Source: Kiritimatiellia bacterium (GTDB lineage Bacteria; Verrucomicrobiota; Kiritimatiellia; CAIVKH01). Taken from it: a stretch of 64,000 bases of DNA. Position 1 is the first letter of the stretch, and every line of letters begins with the position of its first letter. A program made the translations under genes and the position numbers. Location: assembly GCA_027493775.1 (NCBI GenBank), contig JAOSKE010000001.1:677651-741650 (forward strand). Direction: 5' to 3'. This document shows positions 22,465 through 32,278 of the stretch, piece by piece. The notes below the pieces were generated by a model. That model had not been told where the DNA came from. It saw only the letters and a list, made by a program, of their open reading frames with translations, and did no database searches.

Positions 22465-23541
22465 TTATTTTGCCGCTGGAGTTGCTGCTGCAATCAGCCC
22501 GCGTCCGTTGCAGGTTGCGCACGTTAGGAACCCCTTCGCTTCACACGTTGGGCACGGTTGCATTACCTCTTTAACAATCTGCCCGCTCCCTTTGCAGAAT
22601 GGACAGGAGGAGGTTCGCAGCGAACCTCTAAATTTGTAGGCGCCTGTTCCGTTGCATTGGACGCAGGGCGTTGACGAGGTACCCGGCACACTCCCCATAC
22701 TCCCGCAATTCGGACAGCGCACCAAGCCCGTACCATTACAAGTAGTACAAACAACTTCTGACTTAGCCACTACTCGCTCATCCTTCGCCCGAGCCTTACT
22801 CTCAATCGTCTCAGTACGCCATGGCTTGAGATAAAGCGCGTAGAACCATTGCCAAGCGGGCACGGTTCCTTTTTCCGTTACCTGAAGCGCTCCCAAATGT
22901 GACTGGCGCCAAGCCGCCTGAACTTTGGGCAGACCCGCACCCAAACATTCCGTCTGCATTTTTGTAACATATCGTCGCCAGTTCTCCACGCTCTCCGCTT
23001 GGCTTCGACTCGCCTCTTCCGCCTCTTTCCGCCCCTCTACCTCTGCCTTCGATTTTTCAATCGCTTTCCACTGCGTCTCAGCCGCCACTCTCGTGCGTGG
23101 AAGTTCCGAAATACATTCTGTGATCTTGTACACAGCGTTCGCCACTTCTGCATCGCGTCCGGCTGCGCGAATGCGTCGTTCACAAAGTGTTCGCAGTGAC
23201 GCCAATTCCTCTGCGATTCCCACCTGTTCTTCATCCAGCGGAGCGGTGGCTTTGCGCCAGAAGTTTCGGAGGTCCATTGCGTAGTTGGGAGGCGCTTTAA
23301 TCGGCCCAAAGAGGGATCCAATTACGGCGAGTAAAACGAGACTGCGAACGACTGGAAATCGGCGGCGGGGTTCCGCTCTCTGGCGATGACGTTGAAAAAT
23401 GGGTGGAGGGGAAACAGTTCCAGGCTTGGCCGTCGTGCTGACACCACAATGCGGGCAAATCGTCTCACCATGCAGAATCCCACCACAGGAAGGGCAGGTC
23501 GGCTCTCCCGAAATAGACTCGCCTTTGCGGATTTGAAGCAT
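22465..23541 (-). CDS. membrane protein with zinc ribbon and DnaJ-type cysteine-rich domain
   Basis: About 358 residues. The N terminus carries a double-CxxC zinc ribbon (CPSCGGILHGETICPHCG). A single hydrophobic segment follows (VVRSLVLLAVIGSLFG), then a charged helical region (residues about 95-210). The C terminus has six CxxC pairs in the CxxCxGxG style of the DnaJ/Hsp40 central domain (CTTCNGTG, CVQCNGTG, CPFCKGSG, CPTCEAKG, CATCNGRG). There is no J domain and no HPD motif, so it cannot be a canonical Hsp70 co-chaperone. It may be a membrane-tethered zinc protein that binds unfolded clients or organises redox thiols; that is inference. It is divergent from the pseudopilin genes and upstream of the helicase gene. 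Confidence 0.75.
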   Translation of the reverse strand: MLQIRKGESISGEPTCPSCGGILHGETICPHCGVSTTAKPGTVSPPPIFQRHRQRAEPRRRFPVVRSLVLLAVIGSLFGPIKAPPNYAMDLRNFWRKATAPLDEEQVGIAEELASLRTLCERRIRAAGRDAEVANAVYKITECISELPRTRVAAETQWKAIEKSKAEVEGRKEAEEASRSQAESVENWRRYVTKMQTECLGAGLPKVQAAWRQSHLGALQVTEKGTVPAWQWFYALYLKPWRTETIESKARAKDERVVAKSEVVCTTCNGTGLVRCPNCGSMGSVPGTSSTPCVQCNGTGAYKFRGSLRTSSCPFCKGSGQIVKEVMQPCPTCEAKGFLTCATCNGRGLIAAATPAAK

Positions 23542-23681
23542 CTCAACACCCCCGAAATCTTGTGAAAACCATAAAACAATCGAAAGGCGGACAACAACAA
23601 CAAAACCGAGCCTAGATATCAGGCATTGCTGGTGCGCGACGCTTGACGACGGGGCGCGAAATAATGAAGGTAGTTACAGCT

Positions 23682-24124
23682 ATGCAACAAAAACGCAAAC
23701 GACAACAGGGTTTCACGTTAATCGAACTACTCGTAGTCATCGCGATTATCACGATTCTGGCCGGAGTGGTTACGGTGAATCTTGTCCGCAAGCCTGCTGA
23801 GGCACGGGTGGCGGCGGCAAAACTACAAATCAAACAGTTGCAGACGGCTCTCAATGTCTATCGAACGGAACAAGGTCGTTTTCCGACACAGGAGCAGGGC
23901 TTGGACGCGCTGGTGCGGATGCCTGATCGCGAACCGATTCCAAAAGCGTACCCGCGCGATGGCTATCTGGATGGGACCCGCGTGCCTCTTGATCCGTGGG
24001 GCAACTCGTTCATTTACATTGCGCCGGGGCGCAATGGCGAATCCTATGAAATCCTTTGCTACGGCAGCGATGGCGAACCGGGGGCGAAGACGATGCAACG
24101 GACCTCTCAAGCTCCTCGCTCTAA
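23682..24124 (+). CDS. gspG: type II secretion major pseudopilin GspG (frameshifted at its end)
   Basis: Major pseudopilin of type II secretion, processed by prepilin peptidase. The cleavage motif is QQRKRQQG-FTLIELLVVI in essence (leader MQQKRKRQQG, then FTLIELLVVIAIITILAGVV), followed by the GspG core LQTALNVYRTEQGRFPTQEQ, LDPWGNSFIYIAPG and YGSDGEPG. The G run at 24080-24084 appears one base short. Restoring it gives the normal GspG ending GGEDDATDLSSSL and a TAA at 24122, a product of about 147 residues. Without the correction the frame runs into the next pseudopilin as a false fusion. I start at 23682 to give a typical short leader; ATG 23664 is an alternative. No other secretion-system genes are in view. 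Confidence 0.88.
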
Positions 24125-24464
24125 TTTGCGTGAAGGCTTCACGTTGATTGAAGTCCTCCTCACCCTTCTCCTCGCCGTCATTTTAATTTCCGTCACTTCC
24201 TCCACCCTTGGGGTGACGCTCCGCGCGGAACAGAGTATGGATTTGCAGGACACGAGCGAACGACTAATCAATACGCTACAGGCAGATATCTACTCAAACG
24301 CAAGCGCGTCAAACACCGTGCAGCGCTTCGCTGATGATTGGCTCATCACCTCTGAACAAATTGAAACAGGCCCGGTCACCAATCGCGTCGCTTGGGAAGT
24401 CTGGGAAATCACCGCAAAAGAACGCCCCTCCGTGCAATGGCGACTGGCGATTCGAGGGAAGTAG
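24093..24464 (+). CDS. second pseudopilin-like protein (minor pseudopilin)
   Basis: 123 residues starting at an ATG inside the last codons of gspG, a 32-base overlap in a different frame once gspG is corrected. Type IV prepilin signature: basic leader, REG-FTLIEVLLTLLLAVILIS, with Glu at position +5 of the mature helix. The remainder (TLQADIYSNASASNTVQRF, VAWEVWEITAKERPSVQWRL) has no cysteine and does not match GspG. By size and order it could be a GspH/I/J-like minor pseudopilin, but the subtype cannot be assigned. It converges with the inositol monophosphatase gene, 59 bases away. Confidence 0.75.
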   Translation: MQRTSQAPRSNLREGFTLIEVLLTLLLAVILISVTSSTLGVTLRAEQSMDLQDTSERLINTLQADIYSNASASNTVQRFADDWLITSEQIETGPVTNRVAWEVWEITAKERPSVQWRLAIRGK

Positions 24465-24523
24465 AAAAAACATCTCGTGACACTCTCTTCCCACAAACGA
24501 CACAGTGGACCGCCGCCCCAGTC

Positions 24524-25325
24524 TTATTGACCCGAAATCCAAATCTCGAATTGACTGAGCAGCTCAATCAACTCGTCGTGAATCACGCCATTCGTCGCAA
24601 GGTACCGACACTTCACCGCATTGAGCTGCGCGAGGTTTTGGCATAAACCTCCCGCGCGGCGGACGAGAAATTCGCCAGCGGCCACATCCCACAGATGAAT
24701 GCCCGACTCGTAAAAACCATCCACGCGACCACAGGCGAGTTGGCAGAGGTCCAATGCAGCAGCGCCGCACAACCGCATTTTTCGGAACCGCTCGCGTAAC
24801 CGCTCGCGCGACTTCGATGGACTGAGGGTGTTGATCGAAGTTGCGCTCGAGTCCAGTCAGAATCATCGAGTGCGCGAGCGTGGTCGTATCGGACACCTGA
24901 ATTGGTTCGTCATTGCAAACCGCCAAGGTTTCAGTGGACGCAGCATATAGCTCTCGAAACGGGGGCGCGAGGACGGCGGCCGCAACGGTTTTGCCTTCGA
25001 CCTGTACAGCCACGGAATGGCACCAGTATGGAAGGCCATGCGAGAAGTTAATCGTACCGTCAATGGGGTCCACAATCCAACGATGGCTCTCCCCCGCCCC
25101 TTCTCGACTTCCTTCTTCCCCAAGAATTTCATGATCAGGATAGGCGGAATGAATGACCTCTTCAATGATGTGCTGACATTCGTGATCCAACGCGAGTTTT
25201 ACATCGTGGGCCAGTACTTCAACGGCCTCCTCGCGGCGGGATAGATTCGCCATCGCATGGCGCTCGGCCCGGCGCACGGCTTCAATTGCACAAGCGAGAA
25301 GGTCTGCTGGTGAAATTTCGCTCAT
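24524..25325 (-). CDS. inositol monophosphatase family protein (frameshifted in this sequence)
   Basis: Mg2+-dependent, Li+-sensitive phosphatase fold. Visible motifs are the metal-binding glutamate in [11 protein letters not shown], the signature [19 protein letters not shown], and, in the second frame, [20 protein letters not shown], which is motif B (WDxxAG). The frame changes between about 24775 and 24830: the first part runs through ...SIEVAR and the second reads [19 protein letters not shown]. One extra base explains it, giving about 266 residues. The ATG at 25325 overlaps the epimerase stop as ATGA, indicating translational coupling. Substrate may be inositol-1-phosphate, another sugar phosphate or PAP; the sequence alone does not decide. 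Confidence 0.88.
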
Positions 25326-26277
25326 CCCGTGCGTGTCGCAAACCATTCCACCGTGCGACGGAGTCCCTCATCAAAAGCAACGCGCGGCTCCCATCCGAGT
25401 TTCTCTTTCGCAAGCGCAGAATCCGCCTGCGAATCGCGTACATCCCCCGCACGTGGTGCGGCATGAACGGGTTGAATGTCTTTACCCAATATCGCAGCAA
25501 TTTTTTTCGCCAAATCCAAAATGGAAATACGATTGCCCCATGCCACATTGTACACACCCCCGCCCCCTCGACGGGCGCGGTACAGCAACGCAAGTTCGCT
25601 TCCACAACGTCGTCCACAAACGTGAAGTCGCGCGTCTGTAAACCGTCGCCATGCAAAACCGGCGCCTTTCCATTTCGTAGCGCATCCACAAACAACGGAA
25701 TCACCGCAGCATACTGGGAGTTTGGATCTTGGCGCGGGCCGAAGACATTAAAATAACGCAAGCTGAACGTATTCATTCCATACAACTCGTGGAACAATCG
25801 AAAGTAGTGCTCACCCATCAACTTCGACAACGCATACGGCGACAGTGGTTGCGGCGTCATGCTCTCCCTCTTTGGTAAAGTCGGCGTGTTGCCGTACACC
25901 GATGAGGAAGAGGAAAGGACGATACGCTCCACTCCGGACTCTCGCGCTGCGAGCAATATCCGCAACGTGCCGGTTGCATTGACATCGTGCGTCTTGAATG
26001 GGTCCTCCACCGAGCGCGCGACGGAGCCGAGCGCTCCGAGGTGAAGAATGAACCGAACATTGTCAACGGCTCGACGGACATCTGCATCTGAACGCAAATC
26101 GCCCTCGATAATTTTTATCGTACCGGTAATCCCGGCAAGATTTTCACGATGACCCGTGGCAAAGTTGTCGAGAACGCGAACGTGATGGCCATCGGCTAAA
26201 AGACGGCGAACGATATTCGATCCGATAAACCCGGCACCCCCGGTGACGAGAAAGCGACTTGGCTCAAGCGATCCCAT
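25322..26277 (-). CDS. NAD-dependent sugar epimerase/dehydratase (frameshifted in this sequence)
   Basis: Extended short-chain dehydrogenase of the UDP-glucose/UDP-glucuronate 4-epimerase group. The NAD-binding motif is TGGAGFIGSNIV at the N terminus. Further matches are NVRFILHLGALGSVARSVED, the serine-rich catalytic strand LSSSSSVYG, the YALSK motif (Tyr-x3-Lys), and RYFNVFGPRQDPNSQYAAVIP. The C-terminal part continues in another frame as GVYNVAWGNRISILDLAKKI. One missing base in the C5 run 25557-25561 accounts for the break, giving about 318 residues. It sits 6 bases after lptD and overlaps the phosphatase gene. Context suggests supply of a sugar nucleotide for surface polysaccharide or LPS. 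Confidence 0.9.
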
Positions 26278-26283
26278 CAGCCC

Positions 26284-28545
26284 TTACCCTCCGATTTGCA
26301 GGGCCGAGTCCGGGAACGCCATCAACCAAAGCTGCACCCAAACGATATTTTCGTCCTTCTCCTCGACCTCGTCCTTCACAATCTGACGGAAGCCAATGCC
26401 ATAGCCGAGGCAACGCGTGTGGCGCTGAATATAATAGGAGTGTTCCTGCAAGCCCTCGCCTTCCATATCGAACCGAGCATAGGTGATAAAGGACCAGCGC
26501 GCGTTCGGAAAAAGCTTGAGTTCAAGGCCCGCTTGATTGAAGCGGTCGCGGCGATAGTTGTAATCCACGCTCAACGCGCCCGACTCGTCGGCCAGAACGG
26601 CGGCTTGGAGCGAGAAGCGCGAAAGCTCGCTCTCGTATGTGTCATAGGCGCCATCGAAATCAATCGGAACGTATTTGGAAAGGCGCAACTCAACATCGAA
26701 GAAAATGTCGCTGAAATCTTTTTCGCCTTCTTTTTTCTCTAGCCGGCGATCCGTATAGACATCTGCATTGATCAAGTCCACAGGCTGACCATCGCGACGC
26801 GTCTGCAACTTGTTGCGCATGCCGATGCGGAGCGTATGCGTTTCGTCCACCTCGTCCACGGAATCAAATTGCGGCAACTGCCCCGGCAGAAGATTCGGCT
26901 CGGGAATATAGGTGTGTCGCAAATAGGGTTCGGCAATGTGGCGAAGCCCATCGCCATCGTTCAGGACGATCAGATCATCCCAGGTGCGAAACGCCTTGAG
27001 CGAGGTCTCGAAGCCCAACTCATAGACGTTCCGCAAATCTGCGCCAGTACTGCGGCGGGTGGTCACCACTTCATCATCCAGCGAAACGACCCCGTTCGTG
27101 TCGGTCTTCACCACCTGGTTCGTCACCGTGTCATATTGGAAGGTGTCAGAGTAATAGGTGCCGCGATAGCCCGCGCGCGGGGTGACGTTCAAGAAGCCGA
27201 AGTGGCGGGTCGGATAGTAAATCATGTGGCTCGAATCCACACGAAAGGCGTCGTATTCCTCCTTCGACGAGCCATCGGGATAAACGCGCTCCAGATAGGA
27301 TGCGCTGTTGTCGCTTTCATAATAAAACCCGCTATCGCCCAGCTCCTGGCGGTTGGCCTTCAAGGTCAGCTCCGGCAGGCGGTTGACGTTTTCGTAAAAA
27401 TCGTTCAGACGCGCATTGAATTGCAGCGCGGCGACGAAGTTATCGCCGATATGCGTCAGGGTCGCGCGGTTTTCCGGCTGCACGTTGCTGATGTATTCAT
27501 TGCGGAAGAGGTCCTTCAGAAATTCAGGGTCGCTCACATAATTGAGTTCGGAAATCAGGAAATCGCGCTCGGCGAAAGACTGATTGTGTTTCAACTTGAT
27601 CCGATAGCGCTCGTTGTCCACCAATTCCTGCTCGCGCTCGCGTTCGGCTTCGCTGCGAAACGGCTTTTGGTCGTCAATGTAGTACGCGTGAATAGAGCCT
27701 GAATACGGCAGCGTGTTGGTGCGCGCCTCCCACTCGAAGCCCTGCCCGAGACCGACGCCTTTCTTCGAATACAAATCGAGATCCGTCCACCCCTTGAAGC
27801 CGGGTTTGATGCGGTAGTTGTAGGCCGAGCGCAAGAACGCGCCGTTGCGCGAGCTGTAGCCGGGCATGAACTGCCAATAGGTGCGACTTCCGCTCAAGTC
27901 GCGGTTCAAGCGGGGCATCCACAGAATCGGCACGTTGCCAACATTGATCGTCACGCCTTTCGCGCGAACAACAGTGCCATCGGTCAGCGTCGCTTCACGT
28001 GCGCGCACCGAAAAGTCCGGCGTCTCGCCTTCGCAGGTGGAAAGCGTGAGAGATTTTAGTTGATAGACATTCGTCGTCACGCGCTTGGAATCTTCCGCGC
28101 GGATAAAGAACGGATCCATATAAGCCTGGAACTCGCCGAAGTCGCCCGTTCGCGTTTTGAGATTATAGCTCAGTTCTTCACCCTGCCAGAGCGTTCCGGC
28201 GCGCCGGAAGACCACGTTGCCACGCGCATGGACATCGTGCGTGTCGCGATCAACCGTCACGTAATCCGCCTGCAACAAATCATCGCCGTCGCGGACGACG
28301 ACATTGCCGGCGCCGACAATCAATTTGCGGTCGGTTTGGTACTCCAGGCTGTCGGCAGAAATATCAATATCCTGCGCACGCGCCGGAGCGGCGACGGACT
28401 TGGTCGCGGCAGTTGCATCCGATCGCGAAGCAGGCACGGGTTCATCTACGCCCTTCCTCTTCCCCTCAAACGGCAATTGCCCGAATGCCACAGTTGAGAG
28501 AGCGAGCAGGACTGTTAAGGCATAGACGAATCGGGTATGCGGCAT
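26284..28545 (-). CDS. lptD: LPS-assembly outer membrane protein LptD (OstA/Imp)
   Basis: Outer-membrane barrel that inserts LPS into the outer leaflet. After a signal peptide (MPHTRFVYALTVLLALSTVAFG) comes the OstA/LptA-like beta-jellyroll with repeated DxV strands (DSLEYQTDRKLIVGAGNVVV, ADYVTVDRDTHDVHARGNVV). The LptD barrel follows, with the junction motif GNVPILWMPRLNRD (family: P..Y.P...P) and many alternating aromatic strands, ending YGIGFRQIVKDEVEEKDENI. About 753 residues, typical length. I chose the ATG at 28545 because a GCAGGAG ribosome site lies 8 bases upstream and the signal peptide begins there. It belongs to the lysS-EVE-lptD-epimerase run on the minus strand. LptE is not seen here. 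Confidence 0.87.
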   Translation of the reverse strand: MPHTRFVYALTVLLALSTVAFGQLPFEGKRKGVDEPVPASRSDATAATKSVAAPARAQDIDISADSLEYQTDRKLIVGAGNVVVRDGDDLLQADYVTVDRDTHDVHARGNVVFRRAGTLWQGEELSYNLKTRTGDFGEFQAYMDPFFIRAEDSKRVTTNVYQLKSLTLSTCEGETPDFSVRAREATLTDGTVVRAKGVTINVGNVPILWMPRLNRDLSGSRTYWQFMPGYSSRNGAFLRSAYNYRIKPGFKGWTDLDLYSKKGVGLGQGFEWEARTNTLPYSGSIHAYYIDDQKPFRSEAEREREQELVDNERYRIKLKHNQSFAERDFLISELNYVSDPEFLKDLFRNEYISNVQPENRATLTHIGDNFVAALQFNARLNDFYENVNRLPELTLKANRQELGDSGFYYESDNSASYLERVYPDGSSKEEYDAFRVDSSHMIYYPTRHFGFLNVTPRAGYRGTYYSDTFQYDTVTNQVVKTDTNGVVSLDDEVVTTRRSTGADLRNVYELGFETSLKAFRTWDDLIVLNDGDGLRHIAEPYLRHTYIPEPNLLPGQLPQFDSVDEVDETHTLRIGMRNKLQTRRDGQPVDLINADVYTDRRLEKKEGEKDFSDIFFDVELRLSKYVPIDFDGAYDTYESELSRFSLQAAVLADESGALSVDYNYRRDRFNQAGLELKLFPNARWSFITYARFDMEGEGLQEHSYYIQRHTRCLGYGIGFRQIVKDEVEEKDENIVWVQLWLMAFPDSALQIGG

Positions 28546-28605
28546 GTTGGAATCTCCTGCAAATTGGCGCACGTTAGCAAACCGTCCCATAACACGCAAA
28601 TACCA

Positions 28606-29076
28606 TTACCCAGCTCGCGCTAAAATATGCTTTGCGTGCGCGGGCTCGACCGGTTGCACGGAGAGGCGTTGCCCGCGTTTTAATAGCAACATTCCCTCTA
28701 AGCGGCGATCCGTTCGCAGCGTTTCCAGGGAACAAAACGACTTAAACTTCCGTTCAAACGCAATGTCCACCAACATCCAGACCGGTTTCGCTTCAGTTGC
28801 GCGCGGCTCAAAATATTCACTCTTTTTATCGAACTGCAACGGATCCGGATACACGGCCGAGGCCACGCGCGCAAGGCCCGCAATGCCCGTTGGCGTCGCA
28901 TTGGAGTGATAGAAAAATACTACGTCGCCCACCCGCATCGCATCGCGCATAAAATTGCGCGCCTGATAATTGCGAACACCCGTCCACGCGGTCTTTCCGT
29001 CACGCGCCAGATCGTCAATCGAATAGACATCCGGCTCGCTCTTCACCAGCCAGTATTGAGTCCCCTTTCCCGGCAT
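28606..29076 (-). CDS. EVE domain protein
   Basis: 156 residues, the whole length being one EVE (PUA-like) domain. N-terminal YWLVKSEPDVYSIDDLARDG and WTGVRNYQARNFMRD are diagnostic, followed by GDVVFFYHSN, GIAGLARV and KPVWMLVDIAF. EVE domains bind modified bases: eukaryotic THYN1 and bacterial relatives have been linked to modified cytosine in DNA and to modified RNA. The gene begins 5 bases after the corrected lysS stop and precedes lptD by about 60 bases. A restriction-modification pair lies on the other side of lysS, but it inserted later (see repeats), so the EVE gene need not belong to it. Role here is unknown. Confidence 0.9.
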   Translation of the reverse strand: MPGKGTQYWLVKSEPDVYSIDDLARDGKTAWTGVRNYQARNFMRDAMRVGDVVFFYHSNATPTGIAGLARVASAVYPDPLQFDKKSEYFEPRATEAKPVWMLVDIAFERKFKSFCSLETLRTDRRLEGMLLLKRGQRLSVQPVEPAHAKHILARAG

Positions 29077-29081
29077 GACAC

Positions 29082-30498
<1,417 letters not shown>

Positions 30499-30525
<27 letters not shown>

Positions 30526-30609
30526 CTGTTTATTCGCTCCTGAGAAGAGTCGCTTGTACTCGAGATTTCGCCCGACCGCAAAAGCAAAGATTCATTTCCC
30601 CCAACCCAG
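30499..30609. repeat. direct repeat A, lysS-proximal copy (111 bp)
   Basis: Matches 32941-33051 at 109 of 111 positions (differences: G versus A in GAGAAGAGTCGC/GAGAAGAATCGC, and T versus G in GTACTCG/GTACGCG). It contains the first nine codons of lysS, the ribosome site and about 80 bases upstream. Flanking sequence diverges sharply on both sides, which is what a target duplication gives. Confidence 0.93.
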
Positions 30610-30712
30610 CGAGCTGATCAAACGTGAAGAACATTCCTCTTTCATTGCGATACAATAGTACCGCTCTCCCCAATTCCTCCATATTTGCTTTTGGAGACTC
30701 GGACGAAAAGGG

Positions 30713-32278
30713 TCACTTACGACGTGATACGCGCCGTGCGCTTGAACCCTTGGTTCGATACTTTGCATTCTTCTCGAAGACCAAGAGAGGTTGCCCGCCC
30801 TCGAATTGCGCTGCATTCACCAAAAACTTGCACGAATCGAATTCTCTGTTCAGAAGCTGAGCTATTTCCTTCAGATCAATTCGGTTCAAGACATCAATTG
30901 TCACTGGTCGCTTGGCGTCAAAGAAGACAAGCGACCTGAGAAATCTCTGGCAGATATCGGAATTGAGAAGTTCGCACAGAAAGGTCGCCTCTGCTTCCGA
31001 TGAACATGGGATAAAGTAGCAGGTGTCATCCAGGATAATTGGCTTGCCATCCTGTCGGCCGACGACCTGAAATCGGCAATTCTTGTACATGCTGGATACA
31101 GCGACCTTCCACGGAGCGAATGAGTAGTCGCCGACGCCGAAGACGGAGAATCTATGGCGTTTTTTATAGATTATACTCCTCCTTTGATCGAGGATATTTG
31201 CACGTGCCATCAGGTAAGCCCATGTCTTTGGAGCTTTCTCTTTAATAGCAATCGTGTTATCCGACGGCTTGCGCTGAGTAACAAGAACGTAGCGTTCTGA
31301 CGTCGTCCGTCCATTCGCAATATCTGACGACTTCAAGAGAGGAAACAGATAGGTGGTCTCCAAGTCACACTTCTCCTGATACCCATTCGTGAAATGCCCA
31401 TTCTCCTTTCTGAACTCCATGACTCCCACTGCATCGTGTTTTACGCCGGATCTCCATGTGTAATAGGGAACACCGTCAATGGCGCGTAGTTGAAGGTATT
31501 CGTCCACGTCAGCCACAAGTTCCTTTCCGAGAAGACCAAAAGTTGAAATTCGACCGTCAAATGAAAGGCCGGGATAAACGGGGGCGATAGAAGTGAATTT
31601 CGCAACACCCGTATGCGCGACGAGCAAACAAGCGTCTACCGATGCCTGAAAATGTGTCTTCGCATCAATGAGGTGAAGAGACGCATGGCCAACACTGAGC
31701 CGATTAACCCAGGCATGACGCAATAGCTTCCGCGCCGTAGCGGTCTTGCAGAGTACGGCCGCACAACCTGTACGGTGATGAAGAGCTTCCAGTAGTCGGA
31801 TCAACATCCACTCTGAAATATCGAAGTTAGCCTTGCCGGTCTTCGCTGCAAGGCCACTATGTCCGTGAAAGTTCAGCTTCTCGGGAAGGTTACTGCTACC
31901 GAGCACCCCGAGGGCAGAGTTCGTAACCCATGGTGGATTTCCGATCACAAGGACACGACCACTCTTGTCCGAGAAGAACTCCTTCCAGTTCACCTGAAAG
32001 AAGTTTCGGCATTCCAGATGAACATTCCGCGCCCCGTCGTGTCTTAGCGCTTGTTCAGCATCACGCACATACGCGGGATTGATGTCGAAGCCGTAGATAG
32101 CCTTCGCCTTTGGGAAGGCGGCAACCGCAGCGCAAACGAAACTGCCCTGGCCACAAGTCGGCTCCACAATCACGTCCGCAGTCACGCCAGTAGCGCGAAG
32201 GAACTCGACAACCTCCCGCGCAAGGCCGGGCGGTGTCTGAAAATCCCCGAACTCTGCTCTTTTTGTCGCCCTCATCAA
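30713..32278 (-). CDS. DNA adenine N6-methyltransferase (type II R-M, gamma-like)
   Basis: 521 residues. Motif order fits an N6-adenine (or N4-cytosine) DNA methyltransferase of the gamma arrangement: N-terminal FGDFQTPPGLAREVV (motif X-like), SAM-binding motif I VIVEPTCGQGSFVCAA, acidic motif II IYGFDINP, and catalytic motif IV VIGNPPWVTNS. The large C-terminal half is a probable target-recognition domain. It begins in an ATGA overlap with the stop of the endonuclease gene, so the two are translationally coupled. The product would protect host DNA at the site cut by the partner. The recognition site cannot be read from sequence. Flanking direct repeats indicate horizontal acquisition. Confidence 0.88.
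   Translation of the reverse strand: MMRATKRAEFGDFQTPPGLAREVVEFLRATGVTADVIVEPTCGQGSFVCAAVAAFPKAKAIYGFDINPAYVRDAEQALRHDGARNVHLECRNFFQVNWKEFFSDKSGRVLVIGNPPWVTNSALGVLGSSNLPEKLNFHGHSGLAAKTGKANFDISEWMLIRLLEALHHRTGCAAVLCKTATARKLLRHAWVNRLSVGHASLHLIDAKTHFQASVDACLLVAHTGVAKFTSIAPVYPGLSFDGRISTFGLLGKELVADVDEYLQLRAIDGVPYYTWRSGVKHDAVGVMEFRKENGHFTNGYQEKCDLETTYLFPLLKSSDIANGRTTSERYVLVTQRKPSDNTIAIKEKAPKTWAYLMARANILDQRRSIIYKKRHRFSVFGVGDYSFAPWKVAVSSMYKNCRFQVVGRQDGKPIILDDTCYFIPCSSEAEATFLCELLNSDICQRFLRSLVFFDAKRPVTIDVLNRIDLKEIAQLLNREFDSCKFLVNAAQFEGGQPLLVFEKNAKYRTKGSSARRVSRRK

Noticed and set aside
23643..24464. A natural fusion of two pseudopilins
   Set aside because: One added G at 24080-24084 restores the standard GspG C terminus and stop, with a normal ATG for the next gene.
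26836..27702. Open frame of 288 codons on the plus strand
   Set aside because: Antisense to the LptD barrel; no start signal or family.
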